Notes under the pieces: model-generated
What the model was told of the DNA's origin: nothing
What the model saw: the letters and a program-made list of their open reading frames with translations, nothing else
The model's database searches: none
Source: Mesorhizobium sp. AR07
GTDB taxonomy: Bacteria; Pseudomonadota; Alphaproteobacteria; Rhizobiales; Rhizobiaceae
NCBI RefSeq assembly: GCF_024746815.1
Contig: NZ_CP080525.1
Location: 1,054,001-1,118,000 of the forward strand
Reading direction: 5' to 3'
Length of the DNA: 64,000 nucleotides
Part shown: positions 19,449 through 27,427 of the stretch, one piece after another
Layout: each line of letters begins with the position of its first letter
How positions within the stretch are numbered: the first letter of the stretch is position 1
Position numbers and translations under genes: made by a program

Positions 19449-20012
19449 ATGAACAAGACCGTGCCCGAACTGGCCAATCGCTGGCTGAGGCGAAACCCAG
19501 AGAACCTGAGCGAGCTCGAGAGACGGGTGCTGCAGAGCACAGTCGACCGCAAGCCCATATCGCAGGACATCAACGACAGCCTGGCCGGCTTTCAGGGCGC
19601 GGGCGATCGTATCGCCGATGCCATTGCACGCATCGGCGGCTCGTGGACGTTCATCCTGTCCTTCATCGCTTTCCTGATCCTCTGGATCGGTGCCAATTGG
19701 TGGCTGCTGGGGCAAGACTCGTTCGACCCCTTCCCCTTCATCTTCCTCAACCTCGTGCTGTCGATGATCGCCGCCTTGCAGGCACCGGTAATCATGATGT
19801 CGCAGAACCGTCAGGCGGCACGCGACCGCATCGACGCCGCCCACGACTACGAGGTCAACCTGAAGGCCGAGATCGAGATCATGGCGCTACACGAAAAGCT
19901 GGACGAGTTGCGCCACAGCCAGATCATCGGCATGCGCGACGAGATCGCGCAGATAGCCGATCAGTTGAAGCGGATTGATGAACGGCTCGCTCCCCAGACC
20001 CAGCCCTCATGA
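19449..20012 (+). CDS. DUF1003 membrane protein
   Basis: 187 residues with two transmembrane helices (SWTFILSFIAFLILWIGANW and the segment around IFLNLVLSMIAALQAPVIMM), followed by the conserved SQNRQAARDR stretch and a coiled-coil tail (LKAEIEIMALHEKLDEL). This is the standard DUF1003 layout, an inner-membrane family of unknown function. I chose the ATG at 19449 because GGAG is correctly spaced; another ATG lies four codons upstream. The stop codon overlaps the start of the dedA-type gene by ATGA, so the two proteins are probably made together. Confidence 0.9.
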   Translation: MNKTVPELANRWLRRNPENLSELERRVLQSTVDRKPISQDINDSLAGFQGAGDRIADAIARIGGSWTFILSFIAFLILWIGANWWLLGQDSFDPFPFIFLNLVLSMIAALQAPVIMMSQNRQAARDRIDAAHDYEVNLKAEIEIMALHEKLDELRHSQIIGMRDEIAQIADQLKRIDERLAPQTQPS

Positions 20013-20596
20013 CCGGCGCGATCCATCACTTCATCGAACAGTATGGGCTGCTTGCCGTCTTCCTCGGCTGTGTCGCCGAGGGCGAAAGTGCCGCCATCCT
20101 CGGTGGCTTCTTCGCGCACCAGCAGGTCTTCGTGCTGTGGCACGCCTTCCTCGCGGCCGCTCTTGGCGCCTTCGTCGGCGACACTTTCTTCTTCACCCTT
20201 GGACGAAGCTTTGCCGACCATCCCTATGTCGTCAGGTTGCGCAAGCGGCCCGGCTTCCGCCGCGCCTATCGCCTGCTCAACACCCATCCCAACATCTTCG
20301 TGCTATCCAACCGCTACATCTACGGCATGCGCCTCGTCGGCGGCATCGCGGCCGGGTTGTCGCGCGTCACGGTGCAGCGTTTCATCGTCCTCAACGCACT
20401 TTCATCGGTGATCTGGGCCGTTCTGTTCAGCACCATCGGCTACGTCTTCGGGCTGGGCGCCGAGCGCATCATCGGACAGGCCTTGGCCCACCATGAGCGG
20501 TTGCTGGTCGCGCTTGCCATCGGCTTGACGGTGGCGGTCCTCGCCTGGTTCGTCGGTCGCCATGTCGCCAGGAAAGAGCGCGCCAAAGAGAGTTGA
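20009..20596 (+). CDS. DedA-family membrane protein
   Basis: 195 residues, polytopic. It carries the DedA/SNARE-associated hallmarks: the N-terminal re-entrant region with EGESAAILGGFFA, GDTFFFTLGR, and the later SNRYIYGMRLVGGIAAGLSRV containing the conserved Arg and Gly residues. DedA proteins are thought to move or flip undecaprenyl phosphate or other lipids and depend on the proton motive force; the particular lipid is not visible here. It starts at an ATGA overlap with the DUF1003 gene. Confidence 0.92.
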   Translation: MTGAIHHFIEQYGLLAVFLGCVAEGESAAILGGFFAHQQVFVLWHAFLAAALGAFVGDTFFFTLGRSFADHPYVVRLRKRPGFRRAYRLLNTHPNIFVLSNRYIYGMRLVGGIAAGLSRVTVQRFIVLNALSSVIWAVLFSTIGYVFGLGAERIIGQALAHHERLLVALAIGLTVAVLAWFVGRHVARKERAKES

Positions 20597-20599
20597 GGT

Positions 20600-20645
20600 C
20601 TTTGGTTCCCAAAACCGCTGTGCACTTTTGGGCGACATACATTAG
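20600..20645. repeat. Intergenic palindrome, family B, copy 1
   Basis: On the minus strand this reads ATGTATGTCGCCCAAAAGTG followed by CACAGCGGTTTTGGG. CCCAAAA pairs with TTTTGGG. It sits between the convergent dedA-type and hemerythrin genes and reaches the hemerythrin stop codon. Copy 2 is at 62478-62528. Confidence 0.75.
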
Positions 20646-21226
20646 TCGGTACCGAGCGCGACATCACCCCGATCGAGGATCAGCGGGATGATCAGGTCTT
20701 CCTCGTCGGCAAGATGCCGGGTCAGCATGGCGATCAGCCGGCTGTTTTCGTCGGCATAGGCGTCGGCGGCGAAGCGCTGCCTGTCCTTGCTCTCCTGAAG
20801 CGTCTTGATGAAGGCATTGGCCGCCTCGGCATTGCGCTCCAGCCCTTCATGGATGGTGTGATGGTCGGCATCGAGGATCTCGAAGCCGCGCTTCAGCCGC
20901 GTCTCCGCCTTGGCGAAGACCGGGAAATAATGATGATCCTCGACATTGTGGTGACCGTCGAGATGGCCGAGAAAATGGTTGAGACGCGGCGCGAACCAGC
21001 GCGCGAAGTCGGGCGCCGTCAGCCTGCCCTCGCGATAGTCCCCAATGCCCTTGGTCAGCATGCCGCCGAGTTCGCGGAACATGTCGTGCCGCTGCAGCCA
21101 CATAGAGGCAATGCCTTGGATATTGGCGTGGCCTTGCCAATCTTCACGCGGGTATTTTTCGGCCAGCCAGCGCAAATCGTCCGGCAGGCCCTTGCGCTCC
21201 AGAAGCAGAAAATTGGCCGAGGTCAT
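20642..21226 (-). CDS. Hemerythrin-domain protein
   Basis: 194 residues, an HHE/hemerythrin-like four-helix protein. The iron-ligand histidines and acids are visible: HDMFRE near residue 48, HHNVEDHHYFP near 93, DADHHTIHE near 120 and HLADEEDLIIP near 171. Such proteins bind O2, NO or iron through a di-iron centre, and bacterial single-domain forms often protect against oxidative or nitrosative stress. The start ATG at 21226 follows GAGGAG. It is monocistronic, with a palindromic repeat on each side. Confidence 0.9.
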   Translation of the reverse strand: MTSANFLLLERKGLPDDLRWLAEKYPREDWQGHANIQGIASMWLQRHDMFRELGGMLTKGIGDYREGRLTAPDFARWFAPRLNHFLGHLDGHHNVEDHHYFPVFAKAETRLKRGFEILDADHHTIHEGLERNAEAANAFIKTLQESKDRQRFAADAYADENSRLIAMLTRHLADEEDLIIPLILDRGDVALGTD

Positions 21227-21240
21227 GACAGTCTCCTCAG

Positions 21241-21295
21241 ACCATGATCCCGAAAAGTGGATCCCGGTTTCCGGAATGGATCATGGTTGGGATCA
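21241..21295. repeat. Intergenic palindrome, family C
   Basis: ACCATGATCC (21241-21250) pairs with GGATCATGGT (21278-21287). The centre reads CGAAAAGTGGATCCCGGTTT, which has the same AAAAGTG...CGGTTT core as families A and B. It occupies the gap between the hemerythrin gene and dgkA. Confidence 0.75.
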
Positions 21296-21328
21296 GGTCG
21301 TGGTAACCGTCATGTAGGGACTGAAGTG

Positions 21329-21688
21329 TCAGATCGGTAGGCCAATGATCCGCTCGATGAGGGCGATGCCCCAGACGCCGGCGACGATGACCACAGAAAT
21401 CAGCACCGCCAGCGAACCGCAGTCCTTGGCCAGCTGGATGTCGACATTGAATTCCCGGCTGAAGGCGTCGCACGCCGCCTCGATGCCGGTGTTCAGCACC
21501 TCGACCATGATCAGCAGCAGCACCGCGCCGACCAGCAACGCATAGCCGCGCCACGACACCGAAACGAACCAGCCGAGCGGCAAGGCGAGTACGAGCAGCA
21601 TCAGCTCCTGCTGAAAAGCCTTCTCGCTGACCGCCAGCTTTCGAAACGCCCGCACCGAATTGAAAAAAGCGTCGATCAGCCGCTGCAT
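21329..21688 (-). CDS. dgkA: Diacylglycerol kinase
   Basis: 119 residues, the length of E. coli DgkA (122). It has three transmembrane helices and the conserved active-site stretch EVLNTGIEAACD, followed by AKDCGSLAV. The enzyme phosphorylates diacylglycerol to phosphatidic acid in the inner membrane, recycling diacylglycerol released by envelope polymer synthesis such as cyclic glucan modification in rhizobia. I set the start at the ATG at 21688, preceded by AGGGA; the open frame extends 25 codons further upstream. Confidence 0.94.
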   Translation of the reverse strand: MQRLIDAFFNSVRAFRKLAVSEKAFQQELMLLVLALPLGWFVSVSWRGYALLVGAVLLLIMVEVLNTGIEAACDAFSREFNVDIQLAKDCGSLAVLISVVIVAGVWGIALIERIIGLPI

Positions 21689-21766
21689 GCCCAAATCCCT
21701 ATCCGAATCACCGGCACGGGATAAAGCAATGGCCCGATCAATGAAACAAGGCAGCTCTTCCAAAAT

Positions 21767-22186
21767 TCATTCGTCCGCAACCTTCACCGACGGTGTCGAC
21801 TTTTCGAATTGCGGCAACGTGTCGTCGATCGAATAATAATCGCCCTTGTCGCCGACGAAGATATGGCATTCGCCCTGGAGGCCAGTCGGCCTGTCGAACG
21901 ATCCCGCCATGACCGAAATGTAGTCGTCGTCTCGCGGCTTCCAGAACAGCACCGACCCGCATGCCTTGCAAAAACCGCGCCGGGCGAAGGAGGACGCTTC
22001 GTACCAGGTGATGCTTTCCGCGCCTTCGACCACGATGTCGGTGTCCGCGACATTGGTCGCGGCGTAAAAATGTCCGCTTTGCTTGCGGCACTGGGTACAA
22101 TGGCAATAGATGACGCCGCGCAGCGCTCCCTGCGTCCTGAAGCGAACCGCTCCGCACAGACACGATCCTCGGTGACTGTCACTCAT
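21767..22186 (-). CDS. GFA-family (CENP-V/GFA domain) protein
   Basis: 139 residues. The zinc-binding cysteines of the GFA fold are all present: SCLCGAVRF near residue 10, YCHCTQCRKQSG near 28-39 and FCKACGS near 72-78. The family is named after an enzyme once thought to activate formaldehyde with glutathione; most members have no known reaction. The ATG at 22186 has an excellent AAGGAGAGG ribosome binding site, although the frame is open much further upstream. Divergent from the diguanylate cyclase gene. Confidence 0.92.
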   Translation of the reverse strand: MSDSHRGSCLCGAVRFRTQGALRGVIYCHCTQCRKQSGHFYAATNVADTDIVVEGAESITWYEASSFARRGFCKACGSVLFWKPRDDDYISVMAGSFDRPTGLQGECHIFVGDKGDYYSIDDTLPQFEKSTPSVKVADE

Positions 22187-22627
22187 GTCGACCTCTCCTT
22201 GAAGAAGACGCTGCCTGGCACCAGCATCGCCGTCAGGATTCCAGCTTTGCCGCAGCCACGCGCAAGCAAATGCGACATGTGCTGGTGCGGCAAAAGCGAA
22301 ATTCGGTTTCATTTTTAGCTGCGCGATGCGCGAATTTCGCATTCAAAGCCACCCAACTGGCGTCATCCCGGATGAACTGGCGTTCATCCGGGATTGTTGG
22401 TGCGCAACCTGAAGCTTTTACAGCCGCAGGTAGAGAAAATGTGTCCGGTTCTTACAAATTAAGGAAACTTTAGCGCTGCCGCATTTATGGTCACGGCAGC
22501 GAAGGTCGTGGGTGGGGACGCGCCCCTTCGCAAATTGTTCTGGACTATCGGGCAGCATTCCTCATGTCGGCGCCAAATGGAACCCGCGAATTCTGCGGCG
22601 GGATCCGAGGGGAAGAGTGAACAGAAC
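22187..22627. other. Divergent intergenic region with two strong inverted repeats
   Basis: This 441-base gap holds the promoters of the GFA gene and the diguanylate cyclase gene. GCGAAATTCG (22296-22305) pairs with CGAATTTCGC (22331-22340). ATCCCGGATGAA (22365-22376) pairs perfectly with TTCATCCGGGAT (22383-22394) around a six-base loop. No gene ends here, so these hairpins are not ordinary terminators. I see no coding frame with family features. Confidence 0.55.
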
Positions 22628-23698
22628 ATGCAGCCGGCAGCCGTCCCGATCGAACGAAGCACCGACACCGCAGCCTCTGTTGTCGCCACGATGCGCCAGT
22701 TGGGTGTGCTCGGCCTGCCGCGCAACTACGAGATTTTCTATGAGGCACTGAGCGGCACCAATCGCGAACTCAGCCTCGCCGTCCTTTCGCTGAGCAGCCG
22801 GCCGACGCAGGACGAGTTGGACCAGATCGGCCGCGCCTTCTTTGCCCAGAACCATGGTCCCAGCATCGTCGAGCATGCCAGGGACGTCATTGCCAGGGAG
22901 CTCGAGGACGTCGCTTCGCTGTTGAGAAGCGAACGCAGCCACATCGAGAAATACGGCAGGATCCTCAATGAGACATCGAGCGGCCTGAGCAACCGCAGCC
23001 TTCTCTCCCAGGATCTCTTGCACAAGATCGCCAACGCCATGGCGACTGCCACCCATTCGACGATCGATCACGGCCGGCAGGTGGCCTCGACGCTCAGCGA
23101 CAAGACGGCCGAACTCGAAAGCGTCAAGTCGAAACTCGAGGAATACAAGCGGCTGGCCGACACCGATCCATTGACCCATATCTGGAACCGCCGCGCTTTC
23201 GACAAGGAAATCACCCGGATATACACCAGCAACAAGGGTATCCTGTTCAACGCCTTGATCCTTGCCGACATCGATCGTTTCAAGGACATCAACGACAGAT
23301 ACGGCCATCCGGTCGGCGACAAGATCATCCAGATCATCGCCGACATTTTTCAGACCAGCATTCGCGGCGACATGTTCGTCGCCCGCACCGGCGGCGAGGA
23401 GTTCGCGCTGATCATCGAGGGCGCCAGCGAGGACGCCACCTACGAGATCGCGGAGCGCATTCGCGCGCTGATCGAGCAGACGCCGTTCACCAGCAGCCAG
23501 ACCGGCACAAACTACGGCACCGTCACCGTCTCGATGGGTATCTGCATGGCATCCGAGGCTGAGGGGCCCGAGGACCTCTACACCAAGGCCGACCGGGCGC
23601 TCTATCGCTCCAAGGTCAGCGGGCGCAACCGCGTCACCAAGCATTCGACGATGGCCGGCCGCGCCGGCAAGAGCTGGCTGCTCTACAAGAAGGACTGA
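22628..23698 (+). CDS. GGDEF-domain diguanylate cyclase
   Basis: 356 residues without membrane segments. The N-terminal ~170 residues are helical, with a likely coiled coil just before the GGDEF domain (SDKTAELESVKSKLEEY). The catalytic domain has DTDPLTHIWNRRAF, the metal-binding LADIDRFKDIND and the active-site motif GGEEF at residues 255-259, so it should make cyclic di-GMP. The inhibitory I-site, normally RxxD ending six residues before the motif, reads RGDM, so product inhibition is probably lost. I chose the ATG at 22628; an ATG 17 codons upstream is possible. Confidence 0.9.
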   Translation: MQPAAVPIERSTDTAASVVATMRQLGVLGLPRNYEIFYEALSGTNRELSLAVLSLSSRPTQDELDQIGRAFFAQNHGPSIVEHARDVIARELEDVASLLRSERSHIEKYGRILNETSSGLSNRSLLSQDLLHKIANAMATATHSTIDHGRQVASTLSDKTAELESVKSKLEEYKRLADTDPLTHIWNRRAFDKEITRIYTSNKGILFNALILADIDRFKDINDRYGHPVGDKIIQIIADIFQTSIRGDMFVARTGGEEFALIIEGASEDATYEIAERIRALIEQTPFTSSQTGTNYGTVTVSMGICMASEAEGPEDLYTKADRALYRSKVSGRNRVTKHSTMAGRAGKSWLLYKKD

Positions 23699-23793
23699 GC
23701 TTCCCTTCTGTCCCTGTATTCGAATTTTCGCATCGCCCCTTTCCATATGAATTTTTGTGGACTATATTTTCCACAGAAACAGGAGGCATCGCG

Positions 23794-24168
23794 ATGCAAC
23801 CTCAAACCGCCGCCAAGACAGCCGAAAACGCAGTCCTGACCAAGGCGACGCTGCGCGCGGCCGATCTGCTCGACATCACCGCCAGGATGCTGGCCTCCGT
23901 GATTGGTGTTTCGGAGGCCACGGTTTCGCGCATGCGCAGGGAAGAATTCCTGTTGGAGCGCGGCACCAAGCCATTCGAGCTCGCGGTGTTGTTCGTCAGG
24001 CTGTTCCGCTCGCTCGACGCCATCGTCGGTGGCGACGCGGCTGTTGCCCGGGCATGGCTGAAGAACGCCAACACGGCGTTCGATGCCGTTCCGCTTGAAA
24101 AAATCCTCACCATCACCGGGCTTGTTGATGTCATCGCCTATCTGGACTCCCGGCGCGCTCTCGTCTGA
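23794..24168 (+). CDS. Antitoxin of a Xre/MbcA/ParS-type toxin-antitoxin pair
   Basis: 124 residues. The N-terminal half has a helix-turn-helix (ITARMLASVIGVSEATVSRMR) and the C-terminal half has the toxin-binding DUF2384 region (LFVRLFRSLDAIVGGDAAVARAWLKNAN, then GLVDVIAYLD). This is the normal antitoxin partner of RES-domain toxins, and it probably also represses its own promoter. The ATG at 23794 follows a perfect AGGAGG. Its end overlaps the toxin gene by 41 bases. The promoter probably lies in the AT-rich stretch at 23745-23775. Confidence 0.9.
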   Translation: MQPQTAAKTAENAVLTKATLRAADLLDITARMLASVIGVSEATVSRMRREEFLLERGTKPFELAVLFVRLFRSLDAIVGGDAAVARAWLKNANTAFDAVPLEKILTITGLVDVIAYLDSRRALV

Positions 24169-24895
24169 AGCCGTCGGCATCGACGGCAAATACTGGCGCA
24201 TGGTCGAGGCGCAGCACCATGTCTCGACGCTGAAAATAGTCGACACGCTCGACGAGCAGGCCCTGCTCGAAGACCTGATCGAGGAAACCAAGCCGCGGAT
24301 TCCGCAGGAATGCCGCCATCTCCACTATCTCCTGGCGACGCCCTTCCGCTACGGCTCGGTCTATCCGCATGGCTCGCGCTTCCGGCGCGCCGGCAGGACC
24401 AAGGGGGTCTACTACGCGGCCGAAACCATGATGACCGCTGTGGCCGAAATGGCCTTCCACAGGCTGCTGTTCTTCGCCGAGTCGCCTGCAACACCATGGC
24501 CGAGCGACGCCGCCGAATACACGGCCTTTGCCGCCGCGATCAAATGCGCAAGCGCGATCGATCTCACCCGGCCGCCGCTCGACCGCGACGCCGCCGCGTG
24601 GATGCATCCAACCGACTATGCCGCTTGCCAGGCAATTGCCGACGCCGCCCGCGAGGCCGGGCTGGAGGCGATCCGCTACCGTTCCGCGCGTGACCCGAAG
24701 GGCGCCAACATCGCGCTCCTGACATGCCGCGGCTTTACCAAGGCCAAGCCGCTGGAGCCGCGAACCTGGCGCATCCGGCTCGGCGCGTTCGGCGTTCAGG
24801 CGATCTGCGAGTTTCCGGAAAAGCGCATCGAGTTTTCGCGGACGGCGTTTGCCGATCCCAGACTCGCCAGCCTGCGCTGGGAGCGCGGGCGTTAG
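24128..24895 (+). CDS. RES-domain toxin
   Basis: 255 residues. The RES fold is recognisable from GRTKGVYYAAETMMTAVAEM, with the conserved Arg, Tyr and Glu, and from RYRSARDPKGANIAL near residue 195, which carries the conserved Ser. RES toxins break down NAD+ and so stop growth when the antitoxin is lost. The likely start is the ATG at 24128 inside the antitoxin gene (41-base overlap), which means coupled translation; TTG codons just upstream are alternatives. The length is slightly above the usual ~150-230 because of an extended C-terminus. Confidence 0.9.
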   Translation: MSSPIWTPGALSSEAVGIDGKYWRMVEAQHHVSTLKIVDTLDEQALLEDLIEETKPRIPQECRHLHYLLATPFRYGSVYPHGSRFRRAGRTKGVYYAAETMMTAVAEMAFHRLLFFAESPATPWPSDAAEYTAFAAAIKCASAIDLTRPPLDRDAAAWMHPTDYAACQAIADAAREAGLEAIRYRSARDPKGANIALLTCRGFTKAKPLEPRTWRIRLGAFGVQAICEFPEKRIEFSRTAFADPRLASLRWERGR

Positions 24896-24925
24896 GGCAT
24901 TTTGCAGCCCGGAGTGCCGGTCCGC

Positions 24926-25489
24926 TCAGACATAGGCGAAGCCGGCCGCGATCACCCCCAGTGCGCCCAGCGCCAGCGAGCCGATCCACGGCCAGCGCTT
25001 GCCACGCATGATGATGGAGAGTGTCGCGACAGCGATCGATATGTGCAGCAGCGTCACCGCAAACGTCAGGACATGGTGGCGGTGTGCCCGCAGGTCGCTG
25101 TCGCGCAGCTTTTCATCGACCTGCTTTTCAAATTCGACCGCCTTGGCCTGTATCTCCGCGCCATCGGATTCATTGCGCTTCGCGTTGGCCTGGAATTGAT
25201 CGGTGGCGGGGCCGCCCATTGCCGCCGCGATCTCATAGCTGTTCTTCTTGATGCTCTTTGCCTGAAAGAAGCTCCACTGATCGCTGGCCTTGTTCTGGAG
25301 ATAGGCCGCCTCGCTCTTGTCGTTGATCGCCTCCGCGGTTTCGAGCGACTCGAAACTGCCGACCGTCGCGGCGAGAACCGCCAGCACGGCAATGGTTACC
25401 GAGACCGTGGTCAGAAAAGGATTGCCCTCATGCGCGGCGTGTTCGGCATGCTCGGCGTTCTCAAGGTGCTCTTGGGTGGAGTCTTCCAT
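24926..25489 (-). CDS. DUF4337 membrane protein
   Basis: 187 residues. An acidic, His-rich N-terminus (EHLENAEHAEHAAHEGN) precedes one transmembrane helix (TTVSVTIAVLAVLAATVG). A helical region rich in charged residues follows (ASDQWSFFQAKSIKKNSYE), and two further membrane helices close the protein. This order matches DUF4337, a family of unknown function in the inner membrane. It converges on the RES toxin gene with a 30-base gap. Confidence 0.85.
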   Translation of the reverse strand: MEDSTQEHLENAEHAEHAAHEGNPFLTTVSVTIAVLAVLAATVGSFESLETAEAINDKSEAAYLQNKASDQWSFFQAKSIKKNSYEIAAAMGGPATDQFQANAKRNESDGAEIQAKAVEFEKQVDEKLRDSDLRAHRHHVLTFAVTLLHISIAVATLSIIMRGKRWPWIGSLALGALGVIAAGFAYV

Positions 25490-25630
25490 TGCCGTTCGCC
25501 GAATCCTGACCTGATATGATGGTGTCTGCGGCGACCCTTCACCTCAATCTTGGTCTTGCAGTGGTCGCGTCGGCATACATTTTCGTAAGGTTTGACGTGA
25601 CGACCGCCTGGACAGCATCGTCCCGGAACG

Positions 25631-25657
25631 AAAAAGGCGCCGGACTTCTCCGGCGCC
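25631..25657 (-). terminator. Rho-independent terminator of the DAHP synthase gene
   Basis: GGCGCCGGA (25636-25644) pairs with TCCGGCGCC (25649-25657) around CTTC. On the minus strand the hairpin is followed by TTTTT (25631-25635). It begins 32 bases after the stop codon of the class II DAHP synthase gene. Confidence 0.9.
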
Positions 25658-25688
25658 TCGATCAACCAAATTCAGGCCGGCAGGCGGT

Positions 25689-27062
25689 TCACCCGTTCGC
25701 GGCCTGCTTGTGCTGCACCGGGTGGCTCTTCTTGAGCAGGTCGGACACCAGGAACGCCAGCTCGATCGCCTGGTCGGCGTTGAGGCGTGGGTCGCAATGC
25801 GTGTGGTAGCGATCCTGCAATTCGTCAGCGGTGATGGCGCGCGCGCCACCGGTGCATTCGGTGACGTTCTTGCCCGTCATTTCGACATGGATGCCGCCCG
25901 GATGCGTGCCTTCGGCGCGGTGCACCTCGAAGAAGGTCTGCACCTCCTTCAGGATCCGGTCGAACGGCCGCGTCTTGTAGCCGGCGGCCTCGATCGTGTT
26001 GCCGTGCATCGGGTCCGACGACCACACCACGCTGCGGCCTTCCTTCTGCACCGCGCGCACCAGCTTCGGCAGATGGTCGGCGACCTTGTCGGAGCCGAAG
26101 CGTGCGATCAGCGTCAGCCGTCCCGGCTCATTCTCCGGGTTGAGCAGGTCGATGAGCTCCAACAGCCCGTCAGGGGTCAGCGAGGGGCCACATTTCAGGC
26201 CAAGCGGGTTCTTGATGCCGCGGCAATATTCGACATGCGCATGGTCTGGCTGGCGGGTTCGATCGCCGATCCAGATCATGTGGCCCGACGTGGCATACCA
26301 GTCGCCGGAGGTCGAATCGACGCGGGTCAGCGCCTCCTCGTAGCCGAGCAGCAGCGCTTCATGGCTGGTGTAGAAATCCGTCTCGCGCAGCGCGTAATTG
26401 GTTTCCGAGGTGATGCCGACGGCCTTCATGAAGTCCATCGTCTCGGTAATGCGGTTGGCGAGAGACTCATACTTCTCGCCCTGCGGGCTGTCGGACACGA
26501 AGCCGAGCATCCAGCGATGCACGTTCTCCAGACTGGCATAGCCGCCCTGCGCGAAGGCGCGCAAAAGGTTGAGCGTCGCCGCCGACTGGCGGTACGCCAT
26601 CTCCTGGCGGGCGGGATCGGGAATGCGCGACTTGGCGTCGAACTCGATGCCGTTGATGATGTCGCCGCGATAGCTGGGTAGCGTGACCTCGCCCTTGGTC
26701 TCGTTGTCGGACGAGCGCGGCTTGGCGAACTGGCCGGCAACGCGGCCGACCTTGACCACCGGCTGCGCGCCGGCGAAGGTCAGCACCACCGACATCTGCA
26801 GGAACACCCGGAAGAAGTCGCGGATGTTGTCCGCGCCATGCTCGGCAAAGCTCTCGGCGCAATCGCCGCCCTGGAGGAGGAAGGCGTCACCGGCAGCGAC
26901 CGCCGCCAACTGCTTCTTCAGCTTGCGCGCCTCGCCCGCAAAAACCAGCGGTGGAAAGGTTGCGAGCTGCGCCTCCGTGTTCTTCAGCGCGGCAAGGTCC
27001 GGATAGGCGGGAACCTGCTTGATCGGCTTTGCTCTCCACGAATTCGGCGACCATTTCGTCAT
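25689..27062 (-). CDS. Class II 3-deoxy-7-phosphoheptulonate synthase (DAHP synthase)
   Basis: 457 residues, a plant-type (class II) DAHP synthase, the first enzyme of the shikimate pathway. It condenses phosphoenolpyruvate with erythrose 4-phosphate. Diagnostic stretches are [11 protein letters not shown] near residue 67, [11 protein letters not shown] near 107, [10 protein letters not shown] and SDPMHGNT near 330, and [11 protein letters not shown] near 366; the metal-binding Cys, His, Glu and Asp lie in these blocks. The ATG at 27062 gives [13 protein letters not shown], the usual N-terminus. A family A palindrome lies just upstream (27085-27136) and a clear terminator follows. It appears to be the single gene of its transcript. 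Confidence 0.96.
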   Translation of the reverse strand: MTKWSPNSWRAKPIKQVPAYPDLAALKNTEAQLATFPPLVFAGEARKLKKQLAAVAAGDAFLLQGGDCAESFAEHGADNIRDFFRVFLQMSVVLTFAGAQPVVKVGRVAGQFAKPRSSDNETKGEVTLPSYRGDIINGIEFDAKSRIPDPARQEMAYRQSAATLNLLRAFAQGGYASLENVHRWMLGFVSDSPQGEKYESLANRITETMDFMKAVGITSETNYALRETDFYTSHEALLLGYEEALTRVDSTSGDWYATSGHMIWIGDRTRQPDHAHVEYCRGIKNPLGLKCGPSLTPDGLLELIDLLNPENEPGRLTLIARFGSDKVADHLPKLVRAVQKEGRSVVWSSDPMHGNTIEAAGYKTRPFDRILKEVQTFFEVHRAEGTHPGGIHVEMTGKNVTECTGGARAITADELQDRYHTHCDPRLNADQAIELAFLVSDLLKKSHPVQHKQAANG

Positions 27063-27084
27063 CGCAACACCCAACGCTCTTTCC

Positions 27085-27136
27085 GAGCAATTCCGGGAAA
27101 AGTGTGAAACGGTTTTCCGTCCGGAATTGCGTCAAA
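27085..27136. repeat. Intergenic palindrome, family A, copy 2
   Basis: CAATTCCGG (27088-27096) pairs perfectly with CCGGAATTG (27121-27129); inside, GGAAAA pairs with TTTTCC. It lies 23 bases upstream of the DAHP synthase start and so falls within its promoter or leader. Confidence 0.85.
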
Positions 27137-27256
27137 CAACAAGGCGAGCGCCATCGCTCGCCAATCCGCCCCATATGGGGATCGCGGCTCCATACACGAA
27201 GCCGATTTCCTATTCTAGACCGGATTTGGCCGTGTGGCGAATGCACATGCGCTGTC

Positions 27257-27427
27257 AAGGTGTGTTGAGATTCAGGTCAGGCCGAGCCGGAGTCGAAGAC
27301 GGGCGCGAAGCGACCAAACAAGGTGGTTTCCGAGAACCGGAGCGGAGCGTACTTTTTGTACGTGAGCACCGGAAGCGCAGGAAGCCGCCGTTTGCAGGCC
27401 GGCCTCACCTGAATATCAATACACCTT
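27257..27427. repeat. 171-bp element with 28-bp terminal inverted repeats, ending at the mfd stop codon
   Basis: The left end AAGGTGTGTTGAGATTCAGG (27257 onward) and the right end, read on the other strand from 27427, AAGGTGTATTGATATTCAGG, match at all but a few of 28 positions. Inside are a hairpin around GTACTTTTTGTAC near 27350 and two related half-sites, GGTGGTTTCC and GGAAGCCGCC. There is no coding frame of interest. The right end overlaps the TAA stop of mfd. It looks like a MITE or mosaic intergenic element; it could also be transcribed as a structured RNA. Confidence 0.75.
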
